Part shown: positions 1 through 12,610 of the stretch, piece by piece
How the letters are laid out: every line of letters starts with the position of its first letter
Position numbering within the stretch: the stretch's first letter is position 1
DNA from: Isoetes taiwanensis
Taxonomy: Eukaryota; Streptophyta; Lycopodiopsida; Isoetales; Isoetaceae
Direction: 5' to 3'
NCBI GenBank assembly: GCA_021234155.1
Contig: JAJEKV010000008.1
Location: forward strand, 18,205,570-18,269,569
DNA: 64,000 nucleotides
Notes under the pieces: model-generated
Database searches by the model: none
The model's input: only the letters and a program-made list of their open reading frames with translations
What the model was told of the DNA's origin: nothing
Translations under genes and position numbers: made by a program

Positions 1-1360
1 TAAAAAAACTCAGTGCTTCGTTCTAAGTTACGTATTGCTACCTAAAATTCCCAAGCTATAAAATAGTCTTAGAACCCACTCATTTTTTAGGTCCAAGCCC
101 TAGAAATCGCTCTTCCCAGCAAGAAGTGATCTTCCCGACATCCGATTGGCGATCCATTAAACAGCAGACAAGCAGGAGCGCGGGAAGCGTGCCCGGCCCG
201 AAATACCGGCATGCTTGAGGCGAAGTCGACCGAATGCTTGATGAGAGAGCTAGCAAAGAGGGTCGTTAAGCCGGACGAAGAAGCGGAGCACCTCCGTTGA
301 TCGATGTCTTCAGCAACAGTGGAGGGCGAGGCCACATCACCAAACTCCATGGGCGGCGAGGCGAGGAGGTGTATGAAGAAATAAGCGGAGATCGGCAAGC
401 CGGGAACAGGAATAAAACAAAGTAGCAGGTTTAAAACCATGAGTGCGGTCTCGCGTCCCATCAGAAATCTGGCCCAGCCGAAGAAGGGAGGATAAAGGAA
501 AAGGAAAGAAAAGAGGCAATGAAAGCGAAAGAGGAAGTTCGTGCGTGGGAGAACAAAGGACGCCCGCCAAAGGCGACTAACATTATCATCAGGGTGACAA
601 CGTGAACTAAACCTTCGGCGATGGGGACTTCAACCACAGCAGCTAGCGGTGGAAGCTCTTCAAGAACCCGGTGTGAACAAAGAGATACGGCGGCCATTTT
701 GAACAACCAACAAGACCAGTCTGAAGCCGAAATTACCGACATGGGATAAAGCTCCCGACTCCCCTTGGGAAGCCCTCGTCACCAGAAGCGAGGGGTGAAA
801 ATTCTCAAAGATGAGGGCAGGGCTGCTTGAAAATGCAGGCTCTGTAAATATTATAGAAGCGAGTTAAGTTCATCGAGGCGACAAACCTTAAGGCCGCCTG
901 CAGAAGCCCAAGGTTCCCAAACATACACCGAGGAAGAAGCGGATAGGAAGAATTAGAGAAAGCGTTAAGGAGATTAGACACTTCCTGTTGTAACTTCGGT
1001 CTCCTAATCCCGTGCCTTAAGCTTCGTTGGTGGTATTGAGATTATCTGACCTATAGAGCAGAACTTTAGAGTCCGCAGACGGTATTTGCTAGCAATGCAA
1101 GCCCCAGGCGAGCAAAAGATAATTACATTTTGAAGATTCAACGGCTTTGCACTATCACGCCAAGCGGAAGTAACGCGATGCACAAGACATGGAGTCTTGC
1201 GACCATGATAGGGAAGCGTATAAAACTTTATTGTAAATAATTAAAATTTTGTAATATAGAGCAATTTTGTCTACTTTTGATGACATAAACTTGAGAGTAA
1301 TTAGAGCAAATTAATAAGTTTCGCTTTATCTGAGAAAAATAGGACATTTGGGGCCAGAGA
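1..1360. other. decayed repeat-derived DNA, no assignable gene
   Basis: GC-richer than most of the window. Read on the + strand, around 485-590 there is a short, highly charged Lys/Glu/Arg-rich stretch that resembles the N-terminal helical part of a Ty3/gypsy gag, but frames break every few dozen codons. The minus-strand open frames here (87-742) show no domain I recognise and are probably shadows. From about 1200 the composition turns AT-rich. Best guess is an eroded retrotransposon, possibly part of the chromovirus further right. Confidence 0.35.
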
Positions 1361-1362
1361 CA

Positions 1363-1634
1363 TGATGTCTCTCACAGCTCAGCGCTCTCGTCATGAAAAC
1401 AAAAAGTTAGGATTGGCAGTAGTACGTGAGACCTGTTAAACTTGACCAAAACAGCTCCAAATGTCGACCAAATAAGGGAGTGGGTGCTAATTTGATGAGC
1501 CATCACCCTTACACTGATAGTTTACCCCGGTGGACACCTTTTAATCAAAATGGGACTGATGTCTCATTTCAGCGCCTCGTCATGAAACAAAAGATTAGGA
1601 TTGAGCGGTAAGGCTGAGACCTCTTACCAATTCT
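1363..1634. repeat. local direct duplication (~80 bp, copies ~194 bp apart)
   Basis: The segment at about 1363-1445 recurs at about 1557-1634. Both carry a block reading gatgtctc, then cagcgc, ctcgtcatgaaa, then an aaag-ttaggattg core, then gagacctctta/gagacctgtta. This looks like a small tandem duplication in repeat DNA. No coding capacity is implied. Confidence 0.6.
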
Positions 1635-1639
1635 TCACG

Positions 1640-3699
1640 GAACTTGTTAAAGTCACCTTCAACCCTCTTTGCATAGCATCTTTTTAGGTAACCTAGCCTT
1701 GTTGGGGCATCTCCTATAGTCCTCAAACTCCTATTTTGACCTCGGAATAAGTTAGAATCACGCAATCCTAGGAGGTACCAAGTCATCCAAAATTAGGAAC
1801 CACTTTTATAAATAGACCCCTCACTTCTCGAGATAGCACCCTACAAATGCACTCCTGCCCTTCTAGCCGATTTCCCAACTCCACTGGCTCTTGCCGTTTG
1901 TTACCCTCTTACGCAATTAATCAATGGCAACTTCTGATTTCGGAGATGGTGCGGCGCTCATATCTTTGAGGCCGGCGTCGACCAAATCTTCGAGATCTTG
2001 GGAAGGAGGTAGGCGATCCAAGCAACCTGCGACCCGGCTTATAGTAGAGTCGGCGAGTTTCAAGCTAAGGGTAGAACCCGGTAGCTAGTGCAACTCCCCC
2101 CTTGTATAGGATATTTGTTCTAGGCGGTCCACAGAGCAGCATTAGGCGATGTCCCGAACATAGCCAAATACCTCACAAACAAAAGCACCTTTTGAGCCAA
2201 TGGTCCCTAGCGCCAACGGGACCAAGTACTTCTCTTTCAACCTTTGCCACGGCAATCTTTCTCACCAGGTCATAGAGAACATCGTGGGAAACCTCCATTC
2301 CCCATGGGCGTGCCAGATCCATTAGCCGTGCTTGAGCCGGAACAGCGGCTCCTCACCCCGCGGTCTGACGGGGCGGGAAGGGAAGGAAGGACTCGGATGA
2401 ACAGGGTGAGGAGGGGAGGAAAAAGATGTTGAGCTCCGACCTAGCAGAGAGCAGCGGGCGAGTGGCAAGACCGAGAAAATGGCGGAGACTCTCGAGTCGC
2501 GCCACCCCTCGGGTTAGGCATCACAAGCCTAGCTCCCATTATAATCGAAGGTGGAGTTTGCTCCTAAGCGACATTCAAACCTCCGGTCTGGGGAAAGGGA
2601 ATGCAGGCACGAAGGATTGGCGCACCAACTCCGAAGAGCGGAACTTGGGCGACTTCATGGATGGGAGAGTGCGACTTCCCCCTCAGTAAGGGAAGCGACA
2701 CTTGCAGGAGGATTTACCTCAGAGCATCAAACCTGACAACATCAGGCCCAGAATCATGGGAGACAAAGTGAGAACAGAAACTGCAGGCCAGGAGGAGAAG
2801 GTTCACTTGCTCTCGAGGAGCAGTGGGGGATCCGTTATGCGACCTCAAACATCCTAACGGCAAGCTGGTCGCAGCACCTCCAGGAGATAGAACCCAGGCC
2901 CGGTGGAGCCTCGGGGAGGCCGGCCCAGCGATCAATGACTACAGGAGCTCTGGTGGAGGTTGATGATTTGAGCGGTCTGGTGGCGGATACGGTGGCGAGG
3001 ACCCGTCTATGACAGTCCTCACGCTATTACACGCTGGCGATGGATCTGGAAAAATAGCGGTTATCCACCCATAAATTCACCCAGGCCGAGGAAAGAGGTA
3101 TCGGCTAGCGATTACACTCGGGATTGGCATGCGGTTACCCCTTAACAGTATGCAATCCCCGGTGGCGGTAGCCTCGACGTCTTCGACCGCCATACCTATA
3201 CAGGCGGGCGGAAGCGTGGTAACCGGCTTATACCTCCACAGCGAGAATAGAAGGTTGCTGCGGGGCATTACGGGGTGGATACCGGCCTAAATAATCATAG
3301 GAACAAAGACCGTGGGCAGGAGCGACCCAAGTGAGAAAAAGTTCTGAGAGGATAATCCATCTTCACCAGCATCATGAGAAATGATGGCCCGGTAGTTGCA
3401 AGTTCTTGTATTAGTGTAATATAAAATATAAATATAACATTCTCTTGCACTATAAATGTTTGTGATATATTTTATTGTCCCCTCAACCATGCCAACAAAC
3501 ATAAATAAAGCAAAGAAAGCAAAGGAAAACTAACCATGTAGATATGAACCACTTGTGTATCGCGACTAGAACTGTGAGAAACGACAGCCGCGAGAACCTG
3601 AGAACGGACGCCAGACCCGCCCGTGAAAACACAACGAAATTTGGACAAATGACCCAGAGAGAAGAGGAAATATAAATGAGGGCCGGACTCGGCGGATAA
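1640..3699. other. non-coding repeat DNA, GC-rich in the middle
   Basis: There is no recognisable protein domain on either strand. 2240-2740 is GC-rich with short + strand open frames rich in Arg and Ser, which could be eroded retroelement leader or gag. 3290-3540 is AT-rich. Given the chromovirus pol at 4866-8056, this segment could hold its 5' LTR and leader, but I could not find a matching downstream LTR by eye. Confidence 0.3.
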
Positions 3700-4865
3700 A
3701 GGCTTTGCTAGCCCGCTGTGAGGAAGCAGTTCGATGGAGTGTATCAAGCTATAAGCATGTTCGGAGGGCTCGTGAGACAAAGAAGAGGAAGAAGGTCTAT
3801 TTCGGACTCCTCAGGCCGCCAGTCAGACCGGTCGAGGAAAAGAAGCGAGAACCAGGCGAGAAGCGGAGCGAAAAGCCGAGGAAGGAACCACGGGAGGAGG
3901 CGACAAAGGTTTCCACAAGAACCTCGACTACGAAGAAACGATACATTAGAAATGTTTGGAAAGACGAGGAAGCTGGCGCAATTCGAGTGAAACAGGTCGG
4001 TACATGGAAGCGAGGCGAAACGGCGAGATGAAGCGAATACTATGGTGCGGGGATAGGGGGATAAAAGCGGGGTGGCAGCGGCGAACGAGAAGGGCGTACG
4101 CATTGGTGGAAGGCTATGCCAAGGCTATGGTTTAAGCGAGGGGCGGCTGCGGGTTCAAGAAGTTGCTAAAACGCTAAAGCGCCATTATGTCAAGAAGCAC
4201 AAAGTCGGTATGATCTGGCGGTTCTGAGTTCGACAAAGGCAACAAAATCGATACAATGCCTGAAGGAATTTATGAGGCTAAGTATTGCCAAAGTTGGGAG
4301 AAACACGGTGAAGCTATTGAAGGTCACGGTGGGAGATCCATAAAGCTTGTAAAGAACAATAAGCAAAACGATATCGGCCGGAGTCAAGGCAATAAGTTTG
4401 CAAGGAGCGGACCTCGGGGAAAATAGTGGGCCGGTGGCCTGACATTACCAAAAGATAAAACCAAAGCCCGACTGACGATTCCGGCCAGAAACGACCGGCG
4501 GAACAGTGAGCCCATATAGTGGCAATCAAGGGGAAGCGGCGTGAGGAGAAAAGCGAGTGTCCTTCAAAGACAAGCCGGGGAAGGTCAAGCCTCCAAAGCG
4601 TCGCGATCCACTACGGGGGCCATGCCCGAGGAGGAAGAAGCGAGTGCATAAGCGGCTTTGCTTGGGTGTTTCCAGCGGTGCCGAGCAATGACGCCCATAT
4701 GTGTAGGTGGCTAGCGAGTTGAGAGAATTAAGGACACTTTGGCCCGGCAATGGCCGAGAGCCGACACGACCGAGGTGAAGAGTGTCATATCTTTGCACTT
4801 AATAGATCTGAAACAGCGAGAGCAGTATAAAGTAATTTCCACGGTGGGAAAGGCCAAAGGCCAAA
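3700..4865 (+). pseudogene. candidate gag region of the chromovirus relic
   Basis: Two overlapping + frames (3705-4031 and 3718-3990) are dominated by Lys, Arg, Glu and Ser, with runs such as KKREPGEKRSEKPRKEPREE. They lie directly upstream of a gypsy protease signature, where the Gag C-terminal basic region should be. Gag packages element RNA into virus-like particles. I could not find a convincing CCHC zinc knuckle, so the assignment rests on position and charge. The frame is broken many times and nothing here can be functional. The alternative is simple low-complexity repeat DNA. Confidence 0.35.
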
Positions 4866-7800
4866 GTCATTTATAGTCTAATAGATTCCAGGGAAGTAGC
4901 CACTTTGCATCTCCAAGAATGGTTCAAATGTTGAAGTTGAAACCATTAAAGTCAAAAGCCAAGGCCCGTTGTCTTGTAAATTAGACACGATGAAGCAGAG
5001 CCAGCGAGTAAAATCAACGACGTCGACTTGCGAGTTAAGATCGAGATAGAGGCGAGGTAATGGGCATTGGCAAGTCACGACTGATAATAGGTATGGGTAC
5101 CTTGGACCAGCGAGGCCATTATTGATTAATGAAGCGGAAGGTGACCTTCCCAACACCCAAGCCGGCAGAATCATTGAGATAGCAGTGAAAGTTGTTCCCA
5201 TCATCGTGTATGTCTTCTAAGCGGTACGTTCAAGTGCATCAAGAGTGAAGCGGTAGCATACATCTTCAAGCTTGAGATTAGCGAGCGGTGGAAGGAAGTA
5301 AAGAAGACAAGATGCCGGCAAGTTGCGAGGCAAAATAGCTAAGTTGATCACGGGTTCCCGCGATCTCTTTCGGGGTGTGAGATCCAGCGGCTCCCTCCTT
5401 ATAGAGTCAGTGAGATAGCACTTTCGAACGAGATAAGCAGGCAAGCAAGGCCCCATATAGAATGACAACGAGTTGGCCGAGACTAAAGACTGCGAGGAGC
5501 TGCTGGAGCCCTGGGTTTCATTAGACCTAGTGTCTACGTTCCGGGCGCCCATTCTTTTTTGTCAAGAAGAAGGATGGATCCTTTGAGGATGTGCATAGAC
5601 TATAGGCAGTTGAATAAGCACACCATTAAGAACAAGTATGCGCTTCAAGATCGAGATGACTTGATGGATCAGCTTCAGGAGCAAAGATCTTCTCCAAAAT
5701 TGACAGGTGAGTTATCATCGAATAGGATAAAGGAGATATCCGAACCCGCCTTCGGGGGCCTTGTTATGGAGCATTACGAGTTCCATGATGATGCCTTCGG
5801 CTTCTCGAATACCCCATAGCGTTCATGGGAAATACATGAGCGATATCTTCGAGTTCACAAGACCCTGTTTTCTTTGATGACATTTTGGTGCCGCGAGATC
5901 CCTTGACGCGTGCAACGCGAAGGTGCTGAAAGTTGAGAAGACTTACCGGTTATGCAGCCAGGGTGGCCAGTGCCGCCGCCTTGAGAAGAAGGTGGAATAC
6001 CTTGGTCATGTGATCTCGTGAGGCATCTCGGCGGACCCGCCAAAGATTGAAGCGATGATTCCGGTGGCGGCGAAAGAATGTGCCGCAGTCCGAAGTTTTC
6101 ACCGGTCTAGCGGGTACTCTGAGGAAGTTCGTGAAGAACTTTGCTAAGATAACAACCCGTTACCCGACAGTGAGAGAAGGTGAAAGATTGGGTAGAGCAT
6201 TGGCACAAAAGCCCAAAAGAGTTTGAATTGTTGAAGGAAGCTTTGTAACAACAGCCCCAGTCTGCTCTACCCGGACCCGGAGAGAAAGAGGATAAGCTTG
6301 TAGCAGTCACGGTAGAATGCTTCTGAGTGCGGTGCTTATGCAAAGAAGAGCGTACGTAGTTGGCGTATGATTCCGGGGAAGATGAGCGGCCTTGAGGCAG
6401 CGCTGCCTGCGATCGGGAGTTGCTTGCGATTGTCGGGGCATTAAGAATATGGGCACTATCTCTTGGGAAGGAAGTTCAATTGGATACCGACCATGAGAGC
6501 CTCAATATGTATTCCGCATAACCACACCTCAATGCGAAGCTGGCCAGAGATGGATGGAGTTCCCTCGAAGAATATGACTTTGATATAGTCTATAAGCGGG
6601 GAAGCTCAATGTGGTAGCGAATCGCTTTCAAGAGCTTGACAACTTAAGGTGCATTTACAGCATAATTCAAGCTCTAGTGACTTTGGTAAGAAGATTGAAG
6701 AGTCCTTGCCAATGGATGTGGATTCGGGAAGTATGGGTAAACACTCTCTAAGGCTTCGAAACGGATAAAACACGGGGAAGGCCTTCAAGAAAAGCATTGC
6801 CAGAAGGAAGGCCTTTGTTATACCATAAGAACAAGTTAATGCGTACCGAATCATCGGTGGAAGTTGATCTCCATGACGCGCTTCTTGACCAATAGGCTGG
6901 CCATGCGAGGGATTCATGAAAACATATTTCAAAGTCTTGTAGCGACTATTATTGGCGGGAATGAAGAAGCAAATAGCTTCGCTACATCAGGGAATGTCGA
7001 CTATGCGTGAGGCGGCCCGAGCTTGTGCCAATTCGAGGGAGCGTAGAAACCATTAGCGATTACTTAAGCGCTAAGTGGGAGGTATCGGCATGGATTTCAT
7101 CCGCGGGGACTCCCAAACGGCGAGAGAGCAAGGATGCCTTGATGGTGATGAGTGGAGCAAGTTGTCAAAAGATGGCACATTTGTGCCTTGCAGACCACCA
7201 GTCTGACTATGGATCTGATAAAGCTCTTCACCAAAGATCGCCGAGGCTTCATGGCATGCCAAGGGAGATTATCTCCGGCCGAGAATCCGAAGTTCATGAG
7301 TGCTACGCTTTTGGCAAAGACACCTGCTGACGATTGAGACCAAGCTATCCATGACGCATTATCATCCTCAGACCGGATAGCCAAGCAGGCGGACCAAGCG
7401 GGATCTTAGAAGACATGCTCTGGCTTATATGCGGAATAAGCAAAGTATGTGGGAAGAATTCATTCACTTGGTGGGTTGCATACAATAGCGCAAGGAATCG
7501 TCAGTATGCGCCATTTATGATCAATTATGGCTATGGAGTGCCTAACTCGAACCGCCTTTAACCAGTGTCAAAAGTAGAAGTTTGCTTGGCCAGTGTTAGC
7601 GATATCGGCCTTCGATGGAAAGAGGTTGGTATACGCTAGCGGCAAGTGATAAAACGTGCCGATAAGCATCGAGCGGTAAGAGAGTTCAAAGTTGGAGATG
7701 ATGTTTGGCTCAAGATCAAAGGTAAAAAAGCGGCCGAAAACGGGGTTAGAATTGCAAAGAAGCTTGCTCAAGGTGAAATTTGGACCCGCCGAAATAATCA

Positions 7801-8056
7801 AAGAAGTAGGTAATCAATCCTATTGATTACTTGACACACCTAAAGATCCATAAGGTCTTCCACGTGAGGTTTGTTGAAGAAGCATACTCCAAATCCGGAC
7901 GAAGTCTTGGACACTCAACGTTGTTGGAAATGACGGGCTTGGTGAAATAGTTCGAGAAATGATTCTTGATAGAGCTTTTAAAGAAGACAAGGAGGTCAAT
8001 TCCTCCGGTATTTGGTCAAGTGGAAACACTTACCGGTGGAAGAGCATGCGTGGTAC
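4866..8056 (+). pseudogene. Ty3/gypsy chromovirus pol relic (protease-RT-RNase H-integrase-chromodomain)
   Basis: Domain order is readable across shifting frames. At 4869-4960 there is an aspartic protease signature (LIDS, then HFASPRMVQMLK). At 5375-5550 lies the RT lead-in, then RMCIDYRQLNKHTIKNKYAL at about 5585-5644. The RT catalytic motif reads FDDIL at about 5870-5888, and VEYLGHVIS follows near 5992-6018. RNase H covers about 6290-6630, with a TDHESL-like motif and EEYDFDIVYK. The integrase zinc-finger region is near 6880-7030, and the integrase core (MDFI, MAHL, GMP-EIIS, then YHPQT) is at about 7090-7380. At 7997-8053 the frame reads YLVKWKHLPVEEHAW, a chromodomain core as in plant chromoviruses, where it targets insertion to heterochromatin. 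Frameshifts and stops throughout make this a dead copy. The integrase and chromodomain order fixes the lineage as chromovirus. Confidence 0.92.
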
Positions 8057-9640
8057 TTAAGAAAAGGTTAGTAAAGGCGGTACCCACAATTTATGGGCAA
8101 TGGGACCGGCAAGGTCATCTCAGAAGAAATAAACCGGGCGTAATGGGTTGTGTGGGTTAATTCTTGTATGGGTCCAATCTCGCGTACAGCCCATGCTTTT
8201 GGTATGGATGCATCGCGTTGTTACCGATGATAGAGACCACTGGTGATCTCTAGGAAGTGAATGTAATGTCAATGCCAGGCATGACGGCGTTTAAAAGCAG
8301 GCAGTGGAAGGTAGATTAAGTCTACTTGTCCCCGCAGTGAAGCGACCTCGGAAAAAGAGGTCGATAAGGGAATGCATTGATAAAGGCACGCCCCACTCAT
8401 GTTTAAATGGGAGAATCCATCCTTCCGCCCCCGAGAAAGGACCATCCTCCATGACCCCAGACAACTAAGGGTGTAGGCATGAGTGGCATATAGGCATATG
8501 GCTATCTCCGGCCATTATGGAAGATTCATCCTCTTCCCTCTGGCCAGGAGATTAGCCATGCATTCATGTAGATAGGTGGGTTGGTCACCATATAACCAAA
8601 ATTTATTAAAAATTAAAAGCGGTACTAGCGTGAGTAATGGAGCACAGAGGCCCGTTAGAAGCTCGGGAGGAGCAGGAGGAATTAGAGCTACGAAGACTTA
8701 CAACACAAGTTTTGTTGGAATGTGTTGCAAGGAATGAAGAGTACCTCGGACAATAATTATAGATATGAAATGTTGAAATTTTGTCACAGCAAGATAGTGA
8801 ATAACTTGTGTGGTGTTATGAATTGATAAGTATTTCATAATATAATGGCGTAATAATGTTCTAAAAATAGTATTACCTTAGAGTAATGCGTGATAAATGT
8901 ATAAGATTATATTGTAGGCATCCACGTTGATTGCGGGTTGCGAGTTAGGAAGATCCCAAGGTGGGGGAGACCCACCCGATCTTTAGCGGACGAGCATCAT
9001 TTCAAAGTGAAATGTGGCGTTCAGCCTGATGCTCGCTCGGGGCGTACATTATCTTGCCTCCCGTCAGCATTGCGCCACCACGGGTCCGGCGTGTGCGTAG
9101 CGGATGGCAGGGTAAGTAGCCTGGGGGCGGCTTGCTGGGGTGTTCATATATTATTGTGTGCACATGTGCACATTAATGAGAACACCTGCCCATGGTGGCA
9201 TGTTTTTGCCACCCTAGCCACTAAAGGCAAAGTGGGGTGCTTCAATTATCCATTGCGGTGGGTGGTGGAAGCCTAGCCCTAAACCCCCATGTCTATTTGG
9301 GGTAGGAAAACCTAGCTTGCTAGTTTTAGATCCCTTAGGGTTTTAAATTTCGGTTTGGGCGTTGAGCCAAAAGCAACCTCCAGTAGCCATGGCCGAATTA
9401 GCGCCATCGAGTTTCCACTGAATTCGATGAAGCTCAGCCGGGGATGGTTGAACTTCAATTAGGGAGGCTCCCTCAAGGATCAGTATTTGGTCGAGATTTA
9501 ATAGCTTAAACCGTCTTCTAGTCATAGAATCGATGAGTTTAGACTATTAAGTACCCATAATAACTATCTAGATCTTAGATCTCAGGACACCCAACTAAAG
9601 AACCCCACAACTCTATGATTAGATCTAGTTCTTTTGCTCT
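8057..9640. other. non-coding DNA downstream of chromovirus pol; possible 3' LTR
   Basis: No protein domain is visible. The segment directly follows the chromodomain, so the untranslated end and 3' LTR of the element should lie here. I found no convincing matching 5' copy and no clear polypurine tract, so boundaries are not given. Around 9160-9215 is a short alternating GT/CA stretch with TGTGCACATGTGCACA. The end of the segment is AT-rich with no repeat I recognise. Confidence 0.3.
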
Positions 9641-9819
9641 TCTGTGTTTTCATATTTGGATGATGTATTTGTGAACTCCTTGTATTGGGAAGGGGTAGAG
9701 GCCTAAAGCTTGTAGTTAATGCTCTAGAGTAGCCTCTCTAGCCTGCTTGTAGGTCGGCTTTGTGTACAAGAAGAACCACACACACGGTTGTGGGTGAAGG
9801 GGCGAGGCCCGGCTAAGAA

Positions 9820-10330
9820 GGAGATTCATGTCACGATTCTTGAGCGATCCCACAGTGTGCAAAGCCCTAGAGGATCATTGTATTTAAAATTACGATGGCT
9901 TGCAGAGTGCGGGTAAGGCATGGGCTCGGCTGCCGTGAAGTGGTGTACACTTTCAGTGGGTTGATCAGTCTGAGGCATTGGCCCTCTAGTCACCTTGAGT
10001 TAGCATGTAGATCTCACGGAGGGAGTGATCCTGCCCCATCGGGCGGGAGGATGAGACCGAATAGCCCCTTGACTATGCATCGGCGGAGCTACGGTCAGTC
10101 CCGACACTTTTTCAACCTACTCGCAAGGTGTGCGGGAGAGTGGGATGGAGTGGACAACCCATGCCATGTTCTTATGCCGGCCAAATCCATTGCCATGAAT
10201 TACGTCGCCAGCAGACTTTCTGGAGACCCAAGCCGTCAGTCATCCTTTGGTCCCGAGCCTTGGGTAGAATCTATATGATGTCTTTACGTCTTTGTCTATC
10301 ACGAATATGAGGAGACCATCGCCGAGATAG
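9820..10330 (+). repeat. diverged copy of the A/B LTR-like repeat
   Basis: Parts of this block follow the order of blocks A (15.9-16.5 kb) and B (25.2-25.6 kb). The clearest match is around 10120-10190, where caaggtgtgcgggag, then gatggagtggac, then ccatg and ttatgccggcc parallel caaagtgtgcaatg, gatggagtggac and tttatgccagcc in A. An upstream catcgggcggga segment parallels the catcggacccgga of A. Similarity is patchy, so this is an older or rearranged family member. The extent is approximate. Confidence 0.45.
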
Positions 10331-11589
10331 TCCTGAGGATATTGTGTATGTGCTCACCCGACATGTATGTTTGCGCTTCCCGCTGACTAGGTAGGCCACG
10401 AGGCAGGAGTAGAATAACACCTTCACTCTTCCACTTTGAGACTTCGTTAAGTGCTGATGATATGTGGAGGAGCCCTGTATCAACATGGAGCTGGTGTGGG
10501 GAAGAACTCTGTTTGTATCACGGTGAGTGCGCATTGCTCACAGTGAGAGCGTCCGCGAGACCTTTCTCTAGGTATGGCGAGGAAAAGTATTGTGCTTTCT
10601 TACGGTGCTCTTCAGTTTAGCGTTCTTGAGTGGAAAGAGATTCTGGAGTTCCTTTTTGAGAGCCTCGGAGGAATCCATTAGATCTTTGATACCATTCACG
10701 GTATCCACAGAAATCTTGCCATTTCCGGGATGCATCTGCGGCAACTGTTGCTCATATTTATATAGGGCCTGCGAGGAAGGAGGAGGGCGAACATCTTGAG
10801 GAGGAGAAACTCTTGACTATTGATGAGGATCAGATGGCGGTCCTGCAAGTAGTGATGAGAGGAGGATATGGGATTTCGAGATGGTCGATCAATGGGAGAA
10901 TCAAAGTCCGCAACTGACCATCCTATTGAATTTGGCACGACAAGGTGAAAGAATGATTAATGTCAAAAGTAAGGAAAATGGGGAAATCAACAACTTAAAG
11001 TTTGAAAGCCATCAAATGGGACTAGATTGGCAACAAATTGCCCTCGAAAGCTGCCCAAGATTGGGGATTGTGCTCGCGGAGGATAATTAATAACGACAAC
11101 TCAACCCGGAGATCTGCGAATGCCAGACATTCCATTGGTGCCAATGTAAGGGGCTTATAATTATGGGATGCGCAAAAACCAAGAGGATCTAGGTTTGAAA
11201 GTTCTGATGCGAAGGGCCGGGACGATGGAATGACACCAGGACTTATAAGCCGGAAGCCATTATAGCGTGAGCTCCAGGAGAAGCTCGTGCTCGAATGATC
11301 ACCGGCAGGATGAATCATAAGGACCTATGGAAGTCGGTTAATCATACACCCCTTGGCGGCTGGGCCACGCATCACCGGAGATGCCCAACCAAAAATTAAT
11401 TACCCGATGTCGCGGATCCACCGGCACCGAATGGTTGCCACATCCTTCTGTGTGATTTATGCCAATTCTCAGTAAGGAGCCATTCCGAATGAGGGTACAA
11501 TGATTATATAGAGGAGAAATCCTCACTTTTTTGTAACCTACTACTTTTTTGATAAAATAACTATGGTGGCTCCAATTCTGTATCTGTAT
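10331..11589. other. non-coding repeat DNA; possible 3' end of the minus-strand gypsy fragment
   Basis: There are short unrelated open frames only. Because the integrase fragment at 11590-12530 is read right to left, its 3' untranslated end and 3' LTR would lie here, near 11100-11590. I saw no matching 5' LTR in the window. Nothing else is recognised. Confidence 0.3.
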
Positions 11590-12530
11590 TTGTTGATTTT
11601 ATAGAAGTATCTGTCTTGTAAAAAGATTTAAAACGAAAACCATTAACAAGAGATGGAAGGGGAGTGCCATCTAACTTAGTTAGTTTCTTTAATTTCATAA
11701 GGTCCTAACCAACGAAGTTTGAGCTTTCCAGGATGATACTGGAATCATAAAGTATAATTAAATCACCATCTTGAAGTCTTTTGTTTTGATTTTATTGTCA
11801 TGCCATTGTTTTTGAAGTTGATGTTTAGCCAGGACATGGAGATAAGCATCTCATCGAAATTCATCCAACTGTTGAAGTTGACAGAACCATTCCTTGAGAG
11901 TAGCTGGAGGATTTTTTACATTAGCTAGCTGGAACTTGAGTGTTAGAAGGATATATCCAAATGGCATTAAAGCCTCTTGACCATAAACAAGTTTGAAGGG
12001 AGTTTGTCCTGTAACAATCTTGTAGGTGGTGTTATATGCCCACAAAACCGTTGGTAAATTTTCATGCCAATCTTTTCTGGAAGCATCACATATTTTCTTT
12101 AAGATGGAAATGAGAATTTTGTTTGTGCTTTTAGCAAGGCTATTTCCCTGTGGATAGTAAGGTATGCCTTTCCTGTGATGAATACAAAGACAATCAGTGA
12201 GTTCGTTGATGGTGTGATTCACAAAATGGACACCACCGTCACTGACAAGTTCCATCGGATAGCCAAAAGCGAAAGTGGATGCACGCGTAGAGCCAATGCC
12301 AGCTGCTGTTGTCGAAGTGCCTCTCGCCTATCGGGTATGGTAGCATAATCCATGAAACAAGAATGTAGCGCGGCCCGACAGGTGGTTGAGGATCCAAGGG
12401 GACTTCAATAAAATCCATGCGCCCATTTCTAAATGGAAATGAGCGCATGATGGGGTGAGAGGTAAAGCATCCCGTGTTGTAATGACTCTACATGTTGACG
12501 CATCACAAGTGCGCAGCATGGCATCGATTT
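11590..12530 (-). pseudogene. Ty3/gypsy integrase fragment
   Basis: The longest open part (12255-11851) reads as an integrase core: ELVSDGGVHFVNHTI carries the second catalytic Asp, GIPYYPQGN is the usual YHPQ(T/A)NGQ segment with its catalytic Glu region eroded, and WHENLPTVLWAYNTT and TPFKLVYGQEALMP are family-typical. Upstream (12450-12260) another frame gives the core start with MDFI, PLDPQPPVGPRYILV. Downstream (11830-11600) the frames give KWHDN-, ILYDS- and GTPLPSLVNGF-type motifs of the integrase C-terminus. There is no chromodomain, so this is a gypsy lineage different from the one at 4.9-8.1 kb. No RT lies upstream; homology stops shortly before the A repeat at 12611. Integrase inserts element cDNA into the host genome; this copy is dead. 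Confidence 0.88.
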
Positions 12531-12610
12531 AATGATTTATATCACTTTTAAGTATAATATTACGACGATCACTATGAATGGTCATGTCATTACTGTTCAC
12601 AAGCCAAGGT

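Noticed and set aside
4878-5552. Minus-strand open frames of 108 and 111 codons
   Set aside because: They are antisense to the readable chromovirus protease and RT on the + strand.
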